Positions 25,109 to 37,600 of a stretch of 64,000 bases of DNA are shown here, piece after piece. The stretch covers positions 194,000 to 257,999 of the forward strand of contig JAQGDQ010000258.1 of the NCBI GenBank assembly GCA_030141605.1, given 5' to 3'. The stretch is from Tubiluchus corallicola. Lineage: Eukaryota; Priapulida; Priapulimorpha; Priapulimorphida; Tubiluchidae. A program made the position numbers and the translations under genes. Within the stretch, counting starts at the first letter, position 1. Each line of letters opens with the position of its first letter. The notes beneath the pieces were generated by a model. It was given only the letters and a program-made list of their open reading frames with translations. It had not been told where the DNA came from and ran no database searches.

Positions 25109-28100
25109 CTGGAAAATGGACAAAAACAATTACTAAACTATTTAATTTAAAAAAAAATTAATAAAGAATTGTTACTGTCCAATGACATAATATTATATTT
25201 TGTCCCGTATTTCACTGGTGTAATGTCAAATTTTTGAATTCAGTTATTCAACTGAATTTTTCTAATTCAGTTAACCCAGTAGATCTAGACAACATTTCCA
25301 GTTTAATTCTTGGCTATGTTGCATAAACATTTAAGAAGTTTCGCCCACCCTCCCAGCATAAACATGCTATTAGAAGCAGCTTTCACTGCACTCAATATTT
25401 AAATAAATAAAAATAAAATAATTTTCTGAAAGAGACATGACTTTTTTCAGTTTCGGACTAAGCATGCAAATTACCGATACAATTGCTTATGCAAACTTTA
25501 GTCAAAACTGTTGATGAAATTCTGCGGATTACTAAGACACAGCTCTAATTAAAACAATATAAAAGTAAGTACCTTCTTGTTTGAGGAAAAAGCATATATG
25601 GCAATTTTTGTAAATGTTTAGCTTATTAACTTTCCTGAACAATCAAGCAGGAGAATATGAGAGCACAATGTATAGATGTGGTACATGCTGGTCAGCATTT
25701 GTTGTGCATTAGATTGCTAGCCTCCTGCTGTGAAAAATCTTCAAATTTCAAGCATAAAAGCTGCCCATATTATGAAAATATTGCACAAAATTTATAGTGG
25801 AAATACTTTGAGCAGTAATATTACTGTATGTTAATCCTATTAAAGTAAATAAAGTTTATATTAAAATATAATATTAAAAAGGGAAGGGGAGGAGAGGATA
25901 ACAGTTAAGTGGTCATTGATGTGTTTGGCTATATATGAGGTTAAGCAGCATCCTATGCCCGGAGTAAATGGGCAACTGCAGGAAAAGATGTATCTGAATT
26001 TTGCAAGACTTTCTTGAAAAGCGGTAGCAGATGGTTGACATTGGAACATTCTTAACACCATCCTGCATCTCACCACCAAACGATATGATGATCTGATGCT
26101 CATTAATCGAGTTACTCACAAACTAAAAAACCTAGCAAGTGAATTTTCTGCTGAAATTTTCAGATAAACGAAGTAAGTCCACAACAGTGTCTGTTTTAGC
26201 CAACCACCAAGACACATTGCAGTTTCTTTCACAAAATAATTGGGAGGTTTGTCCCGAATTTTGCCAAAAGCAAATAGTAATCACCTGCTGTGCAGATCGC
26301 AGAGTATTATTCATTAAACCCAATAAAAAGACTTGTTTCCAACCGCAAAAATGCATTGTACGAACAGTTTCCCACATGATAAAGTCCGAAAATTTTATCT
26401 TCACACATGCAAAGCATCACTAAACATGGGGTGTTGTAATTTGATAATTTATCAGAAAGCTGTTTAAAGCTACACTGTGTAGCAAAAATGTTCATTTCAT
26501 TAGATTTGGTCTTCAGGAATAATAAAACTTAAATTTAGCAAACTTGTTGTGTTTCACTAAACAGTTTTGAAATGCATCCAAAGCATTCATTTAATTTTAC
26601 TACAACACATTTCACATATTTTAACATTATCACTTCCTTGCATGATAAATAGGCCAAAATCATAAAAGTGGCAAAGTGGCATTATAGTAAGATAGAAATC
26701 TTTTGGGCACTATGTTTTGGACAGAAGTTTAAAACTATTTTGATGAGCTATATGGATATTTGAATTATTTTAGGGCTACAGATATAGATAACGGAAATTA
26801 AAATTTCAATAAAGAGTAATACCTGATTGTTTTTTCATATTATAAAATTACATTTTACATTGCGCATTAAACATCAAATTAAAGGAGAACCCAAAAATAG
26901 CTATATTTATAGGAAACTGCATTTGCAATCAGGGTCAGTGGAATTCACAACGACCAGTTTAGAACTTGTTCCACGAAATACCTTACATCCCTATTCTGAG
27001 CCATGAGATGTGGTAACCCTGTGTGTCTGGACAATTTTATCTGTCATATTACCTCCAGTTGTTCCTTCATTGATACCTATTTGTAATTCTAGATTTTTAG
27101 AAATTTAAACGAGCATTATCTTCGTGATAATGCGATAACGCATTATGTGATAATGCGTTAACTTCATCAAATTGAAGGCTCTATTATCATTGGTAGAGTT
27201 ATCACTTTAACATGTGCAAACGGAAACATTTAGTTTCTCTAAATGTCTTATGACTTTTTGTAAACAATAAGCGGTTCCTATTAACTTGCTTCTGAAGTAA
27301 CGCGAAGTCAAATATTTTCACGTGTGAACGTGAATTATGACAATGTGGAGTGCGTCACAGGGTTGTACGACATTACTGTTCCAATAAATTGTACATAGTA
27401 TCTGCGTCCTGATCTGTATGGACTCATGAAAAGAGTGAATGCTGAGAAAATTTTTAATCAAAAATGTTTAATCGATACCTTAGTTATTCTTCTATTGGCT
27501 GCCATATTTCTCTTTGTAATTGAAATACCAGAAAAGTGGCGCACTGATGTAATGCATTTTTCAGAAATGTCTGCAATGATGAAAGGAAAAAGGTCACACT
27601 ACCATGGTACCCCACCTCATCTTTGTACACAATAAAAACAGTGCATAACAAAGCTGAGGGTAAGCTATCATTATCTTTAAGTGGAATGTCAGATACTCAA
27701 ATATGCTGCTCAAGAAAGGCTATGCAATTACTGTAAGAACTCCCAAAATGACACTAAAATAGATGACAAAATTTACATTTTATTGTTAATGGCTGTCTAT
27801 ATATTGAAAATAGAAGAGCTCACGAAAAAATAAAGTATACAACCTATCATTCTTTATTAACTTATCACTAGATGCTTCATTTACGTGGCTATTCAACTGC
27901 AATTATAATGCCGCTCTTTGTTAAAAATTTCGAACTAAGAAGACATTCTCATTGAAACGCTAAAAGGGTACTGACTGCTACATTCTGGACCACTCCTATC
28001 CTGCTTTTTGTGATGCTATGCATCATTCCTTATTGACCATGAATACGCAGATTGGTGTATCAAATTTTCAAACTAACACAATAAAATAGGATTTTCTAGA

Positions 28101-28149
28101 AAAAAACTAGAGAAAAGAAATCTTCAAGTAAACCAGTCAAAAACAAGAA

Positions 28150-28490
28150 TATACTAGCGCAAGAGATGGTAATCAGTCTTGGAAAAAGTGCAAGTACATG
28201 GGCACTAAAAGTAGAAAGCGAAAAGCAATGCATGCTTTTCTTCAGCACAAGAACACATTAACTAGTAAGAAATTAAGTCTTAACAAAAGACTTCGATTAT
28301 TTAATGCTTATGTTATCAGCATATTTATGTACAATAGCGAAACTTGCGGTTTAGCGATTACCAAAAAAAAGCAGATTGACACATTTCATAAAAGTCTTCT
28401 AAGGAAAATTTTAAAGATAAGATGACCAAACATAATCAAAAATGATAGCTTCTACGAGCTACTATCGGAGTTTGAACATATGCTTTTTTG
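28150..28490 (+). pseudogene. LINE reverse-transcriptase C-terminal remnant
   Basis: The plus strand reads KKLSLNKRLRLFNAYVISIF, MYNSETCGLA, QIDTFHKSLLRKILKIR, stop, PNIIKNDSFYELLSEFE. This is the conserved KLRLFNAxVxSxxxYxSETW...FxRxxLRxIL block at the end of RTE/Jockey-type RTs. The stop (TGA, about 28423) replaces the Trp expected before PNII. No further RT is preserved. Confidence 0.85.
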
Positions 28491-28904
28491 ACAAATGCCT
28501 TACTAGTTTTTAAGCAGAATAAGGAGTTACAAAAGTCAATTTTTAGTGTTGACCCTAAAAACAATTTCCTGACATTTTGGTGCAAGAACATAAATCCCAT
28601 GTTATATTAAATTTTAGCGCTCGTTCTTGTAAAAAAATTGATACTTGTAAAAAAAATACACAATTTTTGATGTATTGTACCTAGAAGCATCATAACCCAG
28701 TTTTAACTTTGCTGACTTGTGGAAGATTTTGGTTTGAAAGCACACATAAATAACTATTGTATCTTTTATTTACATTGCTAACATTCCCAGTGTACTAAAA
28801 ATAATGGTATTTGTGTAAATAAACCTGAATTGAATTACTATTGATAACTCAGCAAGTTGCATATAAGACATCGTATATTGCTAAGTGCCAACGAGTCCGT
28901 TGTG

Positions 28905-29660
28905 CTTGTTTATGTAATAATAATAATTAAAAACGTTAATACACGTTGAATAATTTATTATGCATCTAATAAAATAAAAGAATTTTATTCTGAGCTGGTA
29001 GAACGGACAATATTAAATTTGGTTTCGATATTAATGTTGTTGAAGTGAAAAAACCTCACTTTTTTGCGAATTCAACATTTGTTTAAGGTATATCATTTTT
29101 GATTTTGTCTCACTTCACAAACAGGTGATCCGTTTCACTACCTCTTGGGCAAATAATTGTTTTCTTATAAGTAAACGTTCTAGCGATCTATGTGTCCTAC
29201 ATGGGCTAGCGAGCCATGTAGGACAGTGCCCTACATGTTACAATACTACTGATAATATTAAAACTAATTATCCTTGCTTTTCTTAAATGTTAAAAATTAC
29301 TTTTTGGTGTTGTGAAGGTTTAGCAGCATCTGTCTCATTTTTAAATTTGCAATTATTTCTGTAATAACTGTGTGCAGAATTTCTCTCTTTAAAGCATTAG
29401 ATACTAGGTTTAATGTTATGATATATTAATGGAGTTAATCATAATGATGAAATTATTGTAAGAAATGCATTTGTAAATTGCCAAGGAATATCCATTTCTA
29501 AAAGAAATTTTGTTTTATGCTTTATTATGTCATAACAATACTTATAAACAATGGTAATATAAACTGGAAACAAGTTTTGCCAGAGCAAGTTTCTCGACAA
29601 AAATCGCTAGTGTCCTACTTGGGCTGCCCATGTAGGACACTACTTTTAGCGCATCAAGTG
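28905..29660. mobile_element. Copy 1 of a TIR element, ends truncated
   Basis: Clearly homologous over its length to the element at 44990-45677. Shared blocks include TTGAATAATTTATTATRCAT, TTTTATTCTGAGCT, CAGGTGATCCGTTTCACT, AAATAATTGTTTTCT, TAAAGCAT and CCTACTTGGGCTGCCCATGT. This copy keeps about 100 bp missing in the other one, but lacks the outer 31-bp terminal repeats. Confidence 0.8.
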
Positions 29661-30203
29661 GTCTACTTGGCGCAGTGGTCCAAACGGCTCCCAACAACTG
29701 AAAATAAATTCACATCGTCAAAGGAGCTACGGTATTAAATTTTAAGGACTACTTGTACTTTTCAGTTATGTTTAATTAAACGCCTGTTGAGCGTTTACGT
29801 GAACGAAATACAGGAAGCATGAGTTTCTATCTAGATCTTTGTTTTGTTCAGTTCTGCGCCTAGGCCGTTTTGTACTGGTCAAGGTAGCAGAGGTGGTAGT
29901 CAAAGACTGCTACTTGGCTGAAAAAAAGAAAATCATAAAAAATGAAACGAAACTTAATTCCAGTCTGACGATGTCTTTTCATAGCGTTGTTTTGAAAACT
30001 TCAGCAAAATGCATGAGTGGTCACTTGACTGGCAGATACTGTTTAATGCAGGCAAGTGTGAATGCATCCGTTTTAGTTTTAGTAACGTGCATTATTAGCA
30101 CAAGTGCACATTAGCACACTAGCGCTAGTCTTCACAGTCTTCAGTCTAATTTACGAGTGTTACTAAATGAGTCACTAAAGTAAATTCTAGCAGTCAGTAT
30201 TTG

Positions 30204-30366
30204 GAAGCTGTCAGAAAGGCTAACACTAACAGAAGTTTGGGCATGATAAAAAGGTCCTTTATTAATTAGGACATAGATGTGATTGTAAAACTGTGCAAAA
30301 GTTGTGTTAGATCACAGTTGGATTACTGCATGCAAGCATGGAGACCATACATTGTAAAATATATCA
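30204..30366 (+). pseudogene. LINE reverse-transcriptase fragment (CR1-like)
   Basis: The plus strand reads EAVRKANTNRSLGMIKRSFI, a stop (TAG), then DVIVKLCKSCVRSQLDYCMQ and AWRPYIVKY. This matches the RT C-terminal block (AxxKANRxLGMIKRxF...LYKSLVRPxLEYCxQAWxPY). A single in-frame stop breaks it. It abuts the oppositely oriented PHD remnant. Confidence 0.85.
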
Positions 30367-30368
30367 GA

Positions 30369-30690
30369 TTACTCTAAGTTTGTACAGTTTTTGTAGTCCT
30401 CATTCATCTCTTTATCCTCCAAGTCAGCATTCTCTCTTTCAGTAACCTTCAAATCAAATGCATTTACACACAGTGAATCTGTCTTCTCAGCCATAGATTT
30501 CCTTTCCACACATTTTTCATATGTATATCTTCCGTGTGACTTGCAAAAAATCTTCAACTGATGAATTGGTAATTTCTTTTCATTGGTAATGTATCCATGG
30601 TTTGCACTCAAAGCAACCAATCATGTCTGCATCGTTGTAATCACATTTGCATATATGACACATCTGCTCATTACTATTTTCACTAGCCAT
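30369..30690 (-). pseudogene. Broken PHD-finger ORF, likely transposon-derived
   Basis: From ATG at 30690 the minus strand reads MASENSNEQMCHICKCDY, then MIGCFECKPWIHYQ and a TGA. Shifting frame near 30585, it continues KLPIHQLKIFCKSHGRYTYE, KCVERK and an acidic tail to a stop at 30369. CxxC-x9-CxxC-x4-HYxC and a trailing FxxxxxxRxYTxExC form a PHD-type zinc finger of the kind seen in ORFs of invertebrate mobile elements (from memory). One indel destroys the frame at the HYxC cysteine. Confidence 0.65.
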
Positions 30691-31612
30691 ATTCAACCTC
30701 ATCTATCATTTCTGGTGATGACTAAAATTCTACCATGTGTGCATAAAAGGCTTTATCAATCAATCAATCGATCAAGAATTTATTTAAATAATTAAAGCAA
30801 TTCATACATAATTTTTACACAAAACAAATATTTGTAGCAAATTCACAGTTCAAAATAATTAGCTTTAAAAATAATTAATATACATTTAATAACTACGGGG
30901 ACCAAGAGGCCTATTATTTATTATCATTTTATATCTCTGAGTCAACTACACTACTTGGTTGGAATCTCTAGCAAGTGTTCTTATAATTCATCACATAAAC
31001 AATAATTAAAATAGTTCTAATAATGTTTATAGTAAACTAATAAACGTGTGTGTTAAATACTGTGTTTATATGTAATAATGGATCATTTTATAATGCAAAA
31101 TAATTATTGTGGACTTACTGCAAGCTTATGTGTTCACATTTATAAATCTTTTCATATCCAGCAAAAATTTTCCATCCAGCAAAGCATGAAGGGTCAAGGA
31201 GCCTTGAGACTATTGTTTTGTTAGGAGCGTGTCTTGCAAATTGAGGGTAAGGATACTTTTATGGTTTTGGTACCTAATTTAAGATTTGGACTTACTGGAA
31301 ACCCTAAAACTTGCTAATGTGTCTTATCAAATTGTCATGGATTTGTCATCGCCTGAATAATTTTTAAAAGAGGTGGCAAGGGAAATAGACTAGTGTATTG
31401 TACATTGTATATTCATTATTGTAAGTTCTATAAAGGAGTATTATCAGTCTGGATGCATAAATTAATAAATTATAGTGTAACCGTGACATTTGTCTTGTTG
31501 CTACAGATTTGTCTGAATTCATAAATAATTTATTTGTTTTAATTTTATTATCGTTTTAATTGCATTGCATTAACGTATTAAATAAATAATTTTATTATTT
31601 ACATTTATAGGA

Positions 31613-34600
31613 ATGGCACTGGAAACATCGTGTTTTGGTTGCTATGTTCAGCTTTTTCCACCTTACATTCAGTGTACATTGTGCAAAAGTCAAGAAGTTG
31701 CTGCTATATCCAACATCAACCACAATGAAATAGTTACTTCACATATGGTTGATCTCTGTCTTAACTGCTTTGCAAAAGGATTCGAAGAAGGAAAACATGA
31801 GAGCGATCATCCTTATAGTATAATAGTAAGTGGTGTTACGATTGGAAGACCTTAATTGCACAGGTTTAGAATGGAATTATAATTATAGTTTCTCAAATTT
31901 TATTTATAAGATCAAACGATGGACATGTGTATGTGCTGTTGATACATGTCTAACTCTAAAACTCATTGTTGTGAAGTTGTAATTTTTTGTGTTTAAATTG
32001 AATGCTTTGCAGCTAAGAAGGGTTACCAAAGTTATGACCAGTGTTTTGGCATCTATCCACTATTGCTGGCAAAGAACTCGAAAACAACTGGTTCTCTGTT
32101 CTCCTTGTAATAAAGATAGTCACCTAATAATGTGATATTAATCACTTATTTGCAGATTTTATATAATTATGTCTGGCTTTTTATGTATGTTTATGTCTAT
32201 TGTTTAGAAATAAATGATTATTAGTTGTAAATGGACTTTTAGGGTTATGATTTTGCCTGTTTGTTAAACATTTATCTGAGATCTATATTTTTGTGTTTAA
32301 CAAAAGTATCAGCATATTGACACTTGTTGTACTTGATGACATGCGTTCAGTAATAATATGTATCTGTAAATGGTATTTCTCTGTTATTTGTTAACATAAG
32401 TTAACAATCATGTTAATAGAATACTAAATTGTAGATCTATAAAGAGTTGTACTTTTTATGATACATTCTTATGTTTTAATCAGAGGAATGATTTTGATTT
32501 GTTGGAGTCTGGCTGGACTGCACTTGAAGAATTAGAACTGCTGGATGCTATTGCTAAAGAAGGTATTGGTAACTGGTATGTGAATAACTTAGTCTCTGAT
32601 ACTTACAAATGGAAAAGCACTGTCAGGCTAAAAACTAATATTGATGCAGAAGTGCGTTCAATCATGTTCAAAGAATAAAATATCCCAGTCATCAAATTAC
32701 GACCAAATTAATACAGAATTTAGCGCAATTGGAAAAGTGCTGGCAACTTATAACTAACATTTAAATTGGAAACTGTAGCTTCATACAATGGATGCAAACT
32801 TGTAAACTAATTTTAGAAATACGACTGGAAATTCATAAAAGCAAAATAATTTGTCTTTCCTTGAATGTGTAAATAGTAAGTAGTATTATCAAAATATAAC
32901 GTGTGTGTTTGAAAATTTAAGCAGCATTTACCAGGCATGTGGAATTTGTTATGCGTTATTGCGCAAAAATCGCTTTATATTATTTTCAATTAACTTGTTT
33001 ATCAGACCTCGTATCATTTCGTTGTTTTTTTTCTGTAGCTATTTCTATTAGATTGTTTATGTGGAACCCAATAATACATAACTTATTCCAGATGTCTGAT
33101 TAACACTGCTTTACTTATAAGAAATAGGTCATTATATGGTCTTGATAGTGAGTTTACTTGTTGACTCGCCACGAACATCCAGTTTGAGTTTAACTTGCCG
33201 TTGAATGCTGATTCCAGCTTGCAGTGTGCTGAATTATAGAAAAATGAACTATGTGATTTATTCTTTAGTAGTAACGTAAATGACATTGCGAATGCTTCAC
33301 TTGCAATTGGACATAGAAACTTCTTTTTACTCTGCAGTTACTGATCACTATTCTGCATTGTATCAAAGTTATTGCAAACTTGAGTTTGCCACTGCACATC
33401 GCACTGGCTGATAAAGCTACTGTGATGATCTTGAAAAAGTATTTTTTCTTATTGAGGCTGATCATAGAAATTAATAGTTCTGTTTTTCGTGAGCACTCCA
33501 TGTAACTGATTTTATTACTCACCTGACAGAAAAATTATATTTTTTATAAAGACACTCTTTTTCATATCTATTGTAATTTGATCTGTAATTTCAAAGTGAT
33601 TATTGCTAATTGTGGCATTACGGAATTCTAAAGCTAATGGGCATGAATTATGTTTTAATAATAGTAATATTTGTTTTACGTTTATCTATGCATTCATATA
33701 TTTTGTGCATTTCAGGGTGGCTGTTGCCAGGAGTATGGATAACAAAACAGCAGAGGAATGCATGTCTCACTATAACAAATGCTACATAACAAATCCTTGT
33801 TATCCACTTCCTCAATTTCCGTTGCATAATAAATGTAGTTTTACAGCTGCTCCTCTACCATGCACTTGTAAGTTTTGCTCAGAGAAATTTTTAAGTAGTA
33901 ATGAAATATGTTCATATTTGGTAACTTTATTGTCATATTGCTGGCATTTGCTTCATAGTATTTTTTTGCTACTGCTTGTAGTCTTATCTGGACATTGCTA
34001 GATGCTGTTGCTTACACACTCATTTTCTCTCGGGCTTCTTATCCATGGAATTTTTTAGCTGAAATTTGTATTCCTGAAAACTACAACCTCGTCCAGTTCA
34101 AGAAAAACATCAACAGATGCTTTTAATCACTACCTACTTAGTTATTACAAGTATTTATTTCTCTGGACTTATATTTTCATCTTTTTGCTGTAACTCTTTA
34201 TCCTGAGTGGCCATTGATTATATTTGTCGTGGTATGTGTGAAAAAAAATTGTAGTGGCTTTTAATAGTTTTGCATGCATTGAGACGTGTTTTTTTCAACA
34301 ATGTGCACTTGTGGACATAATGAGTTATTTAAAGATTATCTGCCATGGCATGTGGTTTGTCTGGTTAATGTAATGTGAATTTTCTCCCACATTTGGTTGT
34401 TCTTTAAAAAGCATTATACAAACTATACTTTGCAAGATTTTACAGGGCAGTCTAGATATCTTGCCCATTTTGTTAATTCTACAAATTCAACCTAAAAGTG
34501 CTCATTGTACAGTTTAGGAAGGTGTTCTCGCTTTTTGTGCAGGATAGCTCCTCCACAATGATTAACACACACTACTAACAATGGGATCAGTTTTGAAATG

Positions 34601-37600
34601 ATTCCTGCTATAAAATCATAAATTAGTTATTTCTTTTGTTAGCAATAGCATTTAGGTTTAATATGAGTGGTAGTAACAAGAATAGAAAGGTAACGAATAG
34701 TAAAAGCAAAAAGCATCTGAAATTTTGTTTTCCTCCACCATAAATATGTTTGTACACAATAAGAAGTAATCAGTTGAAATACTTCTTTTGAAATTTGTTA
34801 TCATTACGATTTACTTACTTTGGCGTCACTATTCTGCTAAAGTTCTTTGTTTTTAGTTAGTGAAGATCCGCCTCGACCTACGATGAACACCACCTGGTGG
34901 CAAGATCTTGCTGGCTATGATGGAGCTAAGAGTGAATTTGTAGTTGAATATGATAACTTTGCAGAGTATGAAATAGCTGAACTCAATTTTGATATTGATG
35001 GTGACACTAACTATGCTGATCTCTTAGATAAAGCAACTAAACCTTCCAATGAGGATAAGAAAAAGGATTTTTTAAACTTTGGTATGTTGGAAATTTGGAA
35101 TTAAGTTTCATGAAGCTTAGTTTCAAGTGGATTTAATTCAGGCAAGTAAATGTTACACTAAGTGAGAAAAGCTGTCATGTTTAATTAAAATGCTGTAAAC
35201 TGTATCCAGAGGTACAAACACAAATTTGTAACAGAATGACTAATTAACCACAAAATACACAGTGTTGGAAAAATGCCAGAGCAACATAGTTATAAAGCAC
35301 AAAATGTCACTAGTAACACTGCATGAAAACATCAAATATGTAACAGCGAGATTTGTTTTGTAGATAATAACCAGCTGGTACATTAAGCAAAATTATTTGC
35401 AGTGTATCAAGCAGATGGAGACATTGTATTAGCAAAATAAAGAGATGTACAGCTTTGGGACCGAAGTGTTTTGACCCAATTAACCGACTGAACCTATTAA
35501 CCAAATGGGTGTAGTATTACTGGTACAGAAGTAAGAGTCACCAGCTTAGTATGTGCTGCAAAGGTTTTTAATCAATTTTAGAAATGAAATAAAGCCTAAA
35601 TTCCTCTGTGCAGTTAAAGATTAGAAAAAAATATTTTAAAATATTAATTTATGTAAGTGAATTAGCAATAAATTAAAGTGTACACAAGTCTGTTTATTCG
35701 CAAAAATTACAAAAATTCCTTCAAAGTCGGCTGCTTCATTTTATTGCGAAAAGTTCTCATAATGATAAAAACAATGAAAATCTGTTGTTCTATGATACAC
35801 AAATTCTCATAAAATACTTAGCGCTTGACGTGATTAAACTGTTGGTGGTGCCCCTGTTTCCCCGCATGTAGCTTCATCTTTAGTATCGCCTAAGCTCCCG
35901 CATACTATAATTGTGACGTACTTATTGTACTGTGAGTGCATTGCTGGCATAACAGCAACATCTAACTTATTAAACTTTCTGGCAAAGACTGCCAGAGCTT
36001 CAAAAGCAAACCACTAAGCAAGCGATTGAATGTTTTGTTCCCAGTAATTCTTGGGTAACGAGGTTAATTGCAGTGGACAGGCGGGTCAAAGCAAACCATT
36101 AGGCTAGCATAATTAGCGTATGATAAATGTTCCTGCTTACATGATTGTGTCTATGTATATTATAGGACAAAAGCGAACTAAGATGATATAAAAGTCAGAA
36201 AAGCTTATTAGTCACACGAAAGTGTCTTATTGAAGCATGTGAAGCAAAAATATTGAGTCAATTATGCTGAGTTATTTGAGTCAATTACTGACAGTTTTAT
36301 GTACATTTGAATAGAAGCGGCCCGTACCAGGTATTTTTGAGTCAATTAAGTGATTGAGTCTATTCACCGTGAGTCTATTAAACAGCGCCTACTGTATTAT
36401 AAATATTTGTGGCTTTAATAAGCAAAAGGAATATAAGAATCAAAAACATAGTTTATGTTTATGTTAAATTATGAAGAGTATTAAAATCTGACTGATGGTT
36501 AGGGAATAGGTATGCATTTATGATTGTGTTTAGAATGCAACATTAATTCTGATTGGTAACTAGGTGGGTAACCTGGAAAACTGCTGTACAGCTCATTTGC
36601 CTTACTGTCCTCGACTATTTACCTTCTTGATGGAAAATGCATGTAGAATCTGTCTTTCATGTTTGAGAACACAAAAGTGCTAAAAGTCAACTACTCATTC
36701 CCCATTCACATCTTTGTAGTTTGGAAATAAATGATGATATAGTCACTGTTACTGACAAATCAAATTTTAAATGTGCATTTTTTACTAAAAGAAGCTTTCC
36801 TTATTAGCAGATTCAAGTATAATATGAACAGTAAATGGAAGGCTACACTTTAGTTTGACTTGTGAAATAGTAATGTTTCTAATCGTGGTTGATCTTGCAT
36901 CACTGCACATTTGACACTAATCTAAAATGAATGTTCTAGCCTCTGTCAGATCAGCTGAAACTCTGAAGGTGCTAATAGCCTATTAGTGAAGATGTTCCCG
37001 ACTAAATCTGTTTTAATAAATATATCATTATCCTGTTAAAATGCCTGATTTCCCTGGAGTAAAAAGATAGCATCACTTGAAAAATCACTTTAAAGTATAC
37101 ATTGGTATCATTATATCTCAGGAGATTGAAACAAAGGGCAGTACTACACAAATACATTTATGTGGATAAATTATTCAGGCAGTATGCCACAAACAGTTTT
37201 ATTCTTTTGTTTCCATCTGTTCATACATGTTTCCAGAAGTTTCCTTAACTTTTGCTTCATATTCCAATAACTTCTTTACTGTATACTTTTATGCTTCGTA
37301 TGCGATGTTTTTTGTGCTAGTAGTGACATTTGAATTTTTCTTCAATTTATGTTAGTAACTAAAAATTGTTGCTTTTAAGTCAATTAAAATTTCTTTCAAA
37401 CTTGATTAAATAGTAATCAATCAATGCAAATTTAGTGCATTACTTGTGAGTCTAGATTTAAAGTTGACTGTGATTGATATCTGCCTAAACCGTTTACGTG
37501 AAAGATGGCGGCGACACAGAATCCTGAGAAGATACGGTCTTGTTAACATTCATAAACATAAAGGTAGCAATATTTTTAATGTCTTACTGACTTTATTGCC

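Larger units (their letters stand above)
25109..31610. other. Gene-poor interval between UBE2L3 and TADA2A
   Basis: It should contain both divergent promoters, the first UBE2L3 coding exon and a 5' UTR exon of TADA2A (whose start codon lies 2 bases after a splice acceptor). None could be placed with confidence. What is recognisable is transposon debris: LINE remnants near 28.2 and 30.2 kb, a TIR-element copy near 29 kb and a broken PHD-finger ORF near 30.5 kb. Confidence 0.5.

Noticed and set aside
27053-27070. Micro-exon MKEQLE as the UBE2L3 start
   Set aside because: In phase and followed by GTAATA, but lacks the family's RRLxK and is only 6 codons; too weak to include in the gene model.
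27426-27635. 69-codon plus-strand frame with a hydrophobic segment (LVILLLAAIFLFVIEI)
   Set aside because: No family likeness, no splice or promoter context; open frames of this size occur by chance here.
37505-37546. ATGGCGGCG start in good context, plus strand
   Set aside because: Reads only 13 codons before TAA and lies in a TADA2A intron with no joining exon recognised.
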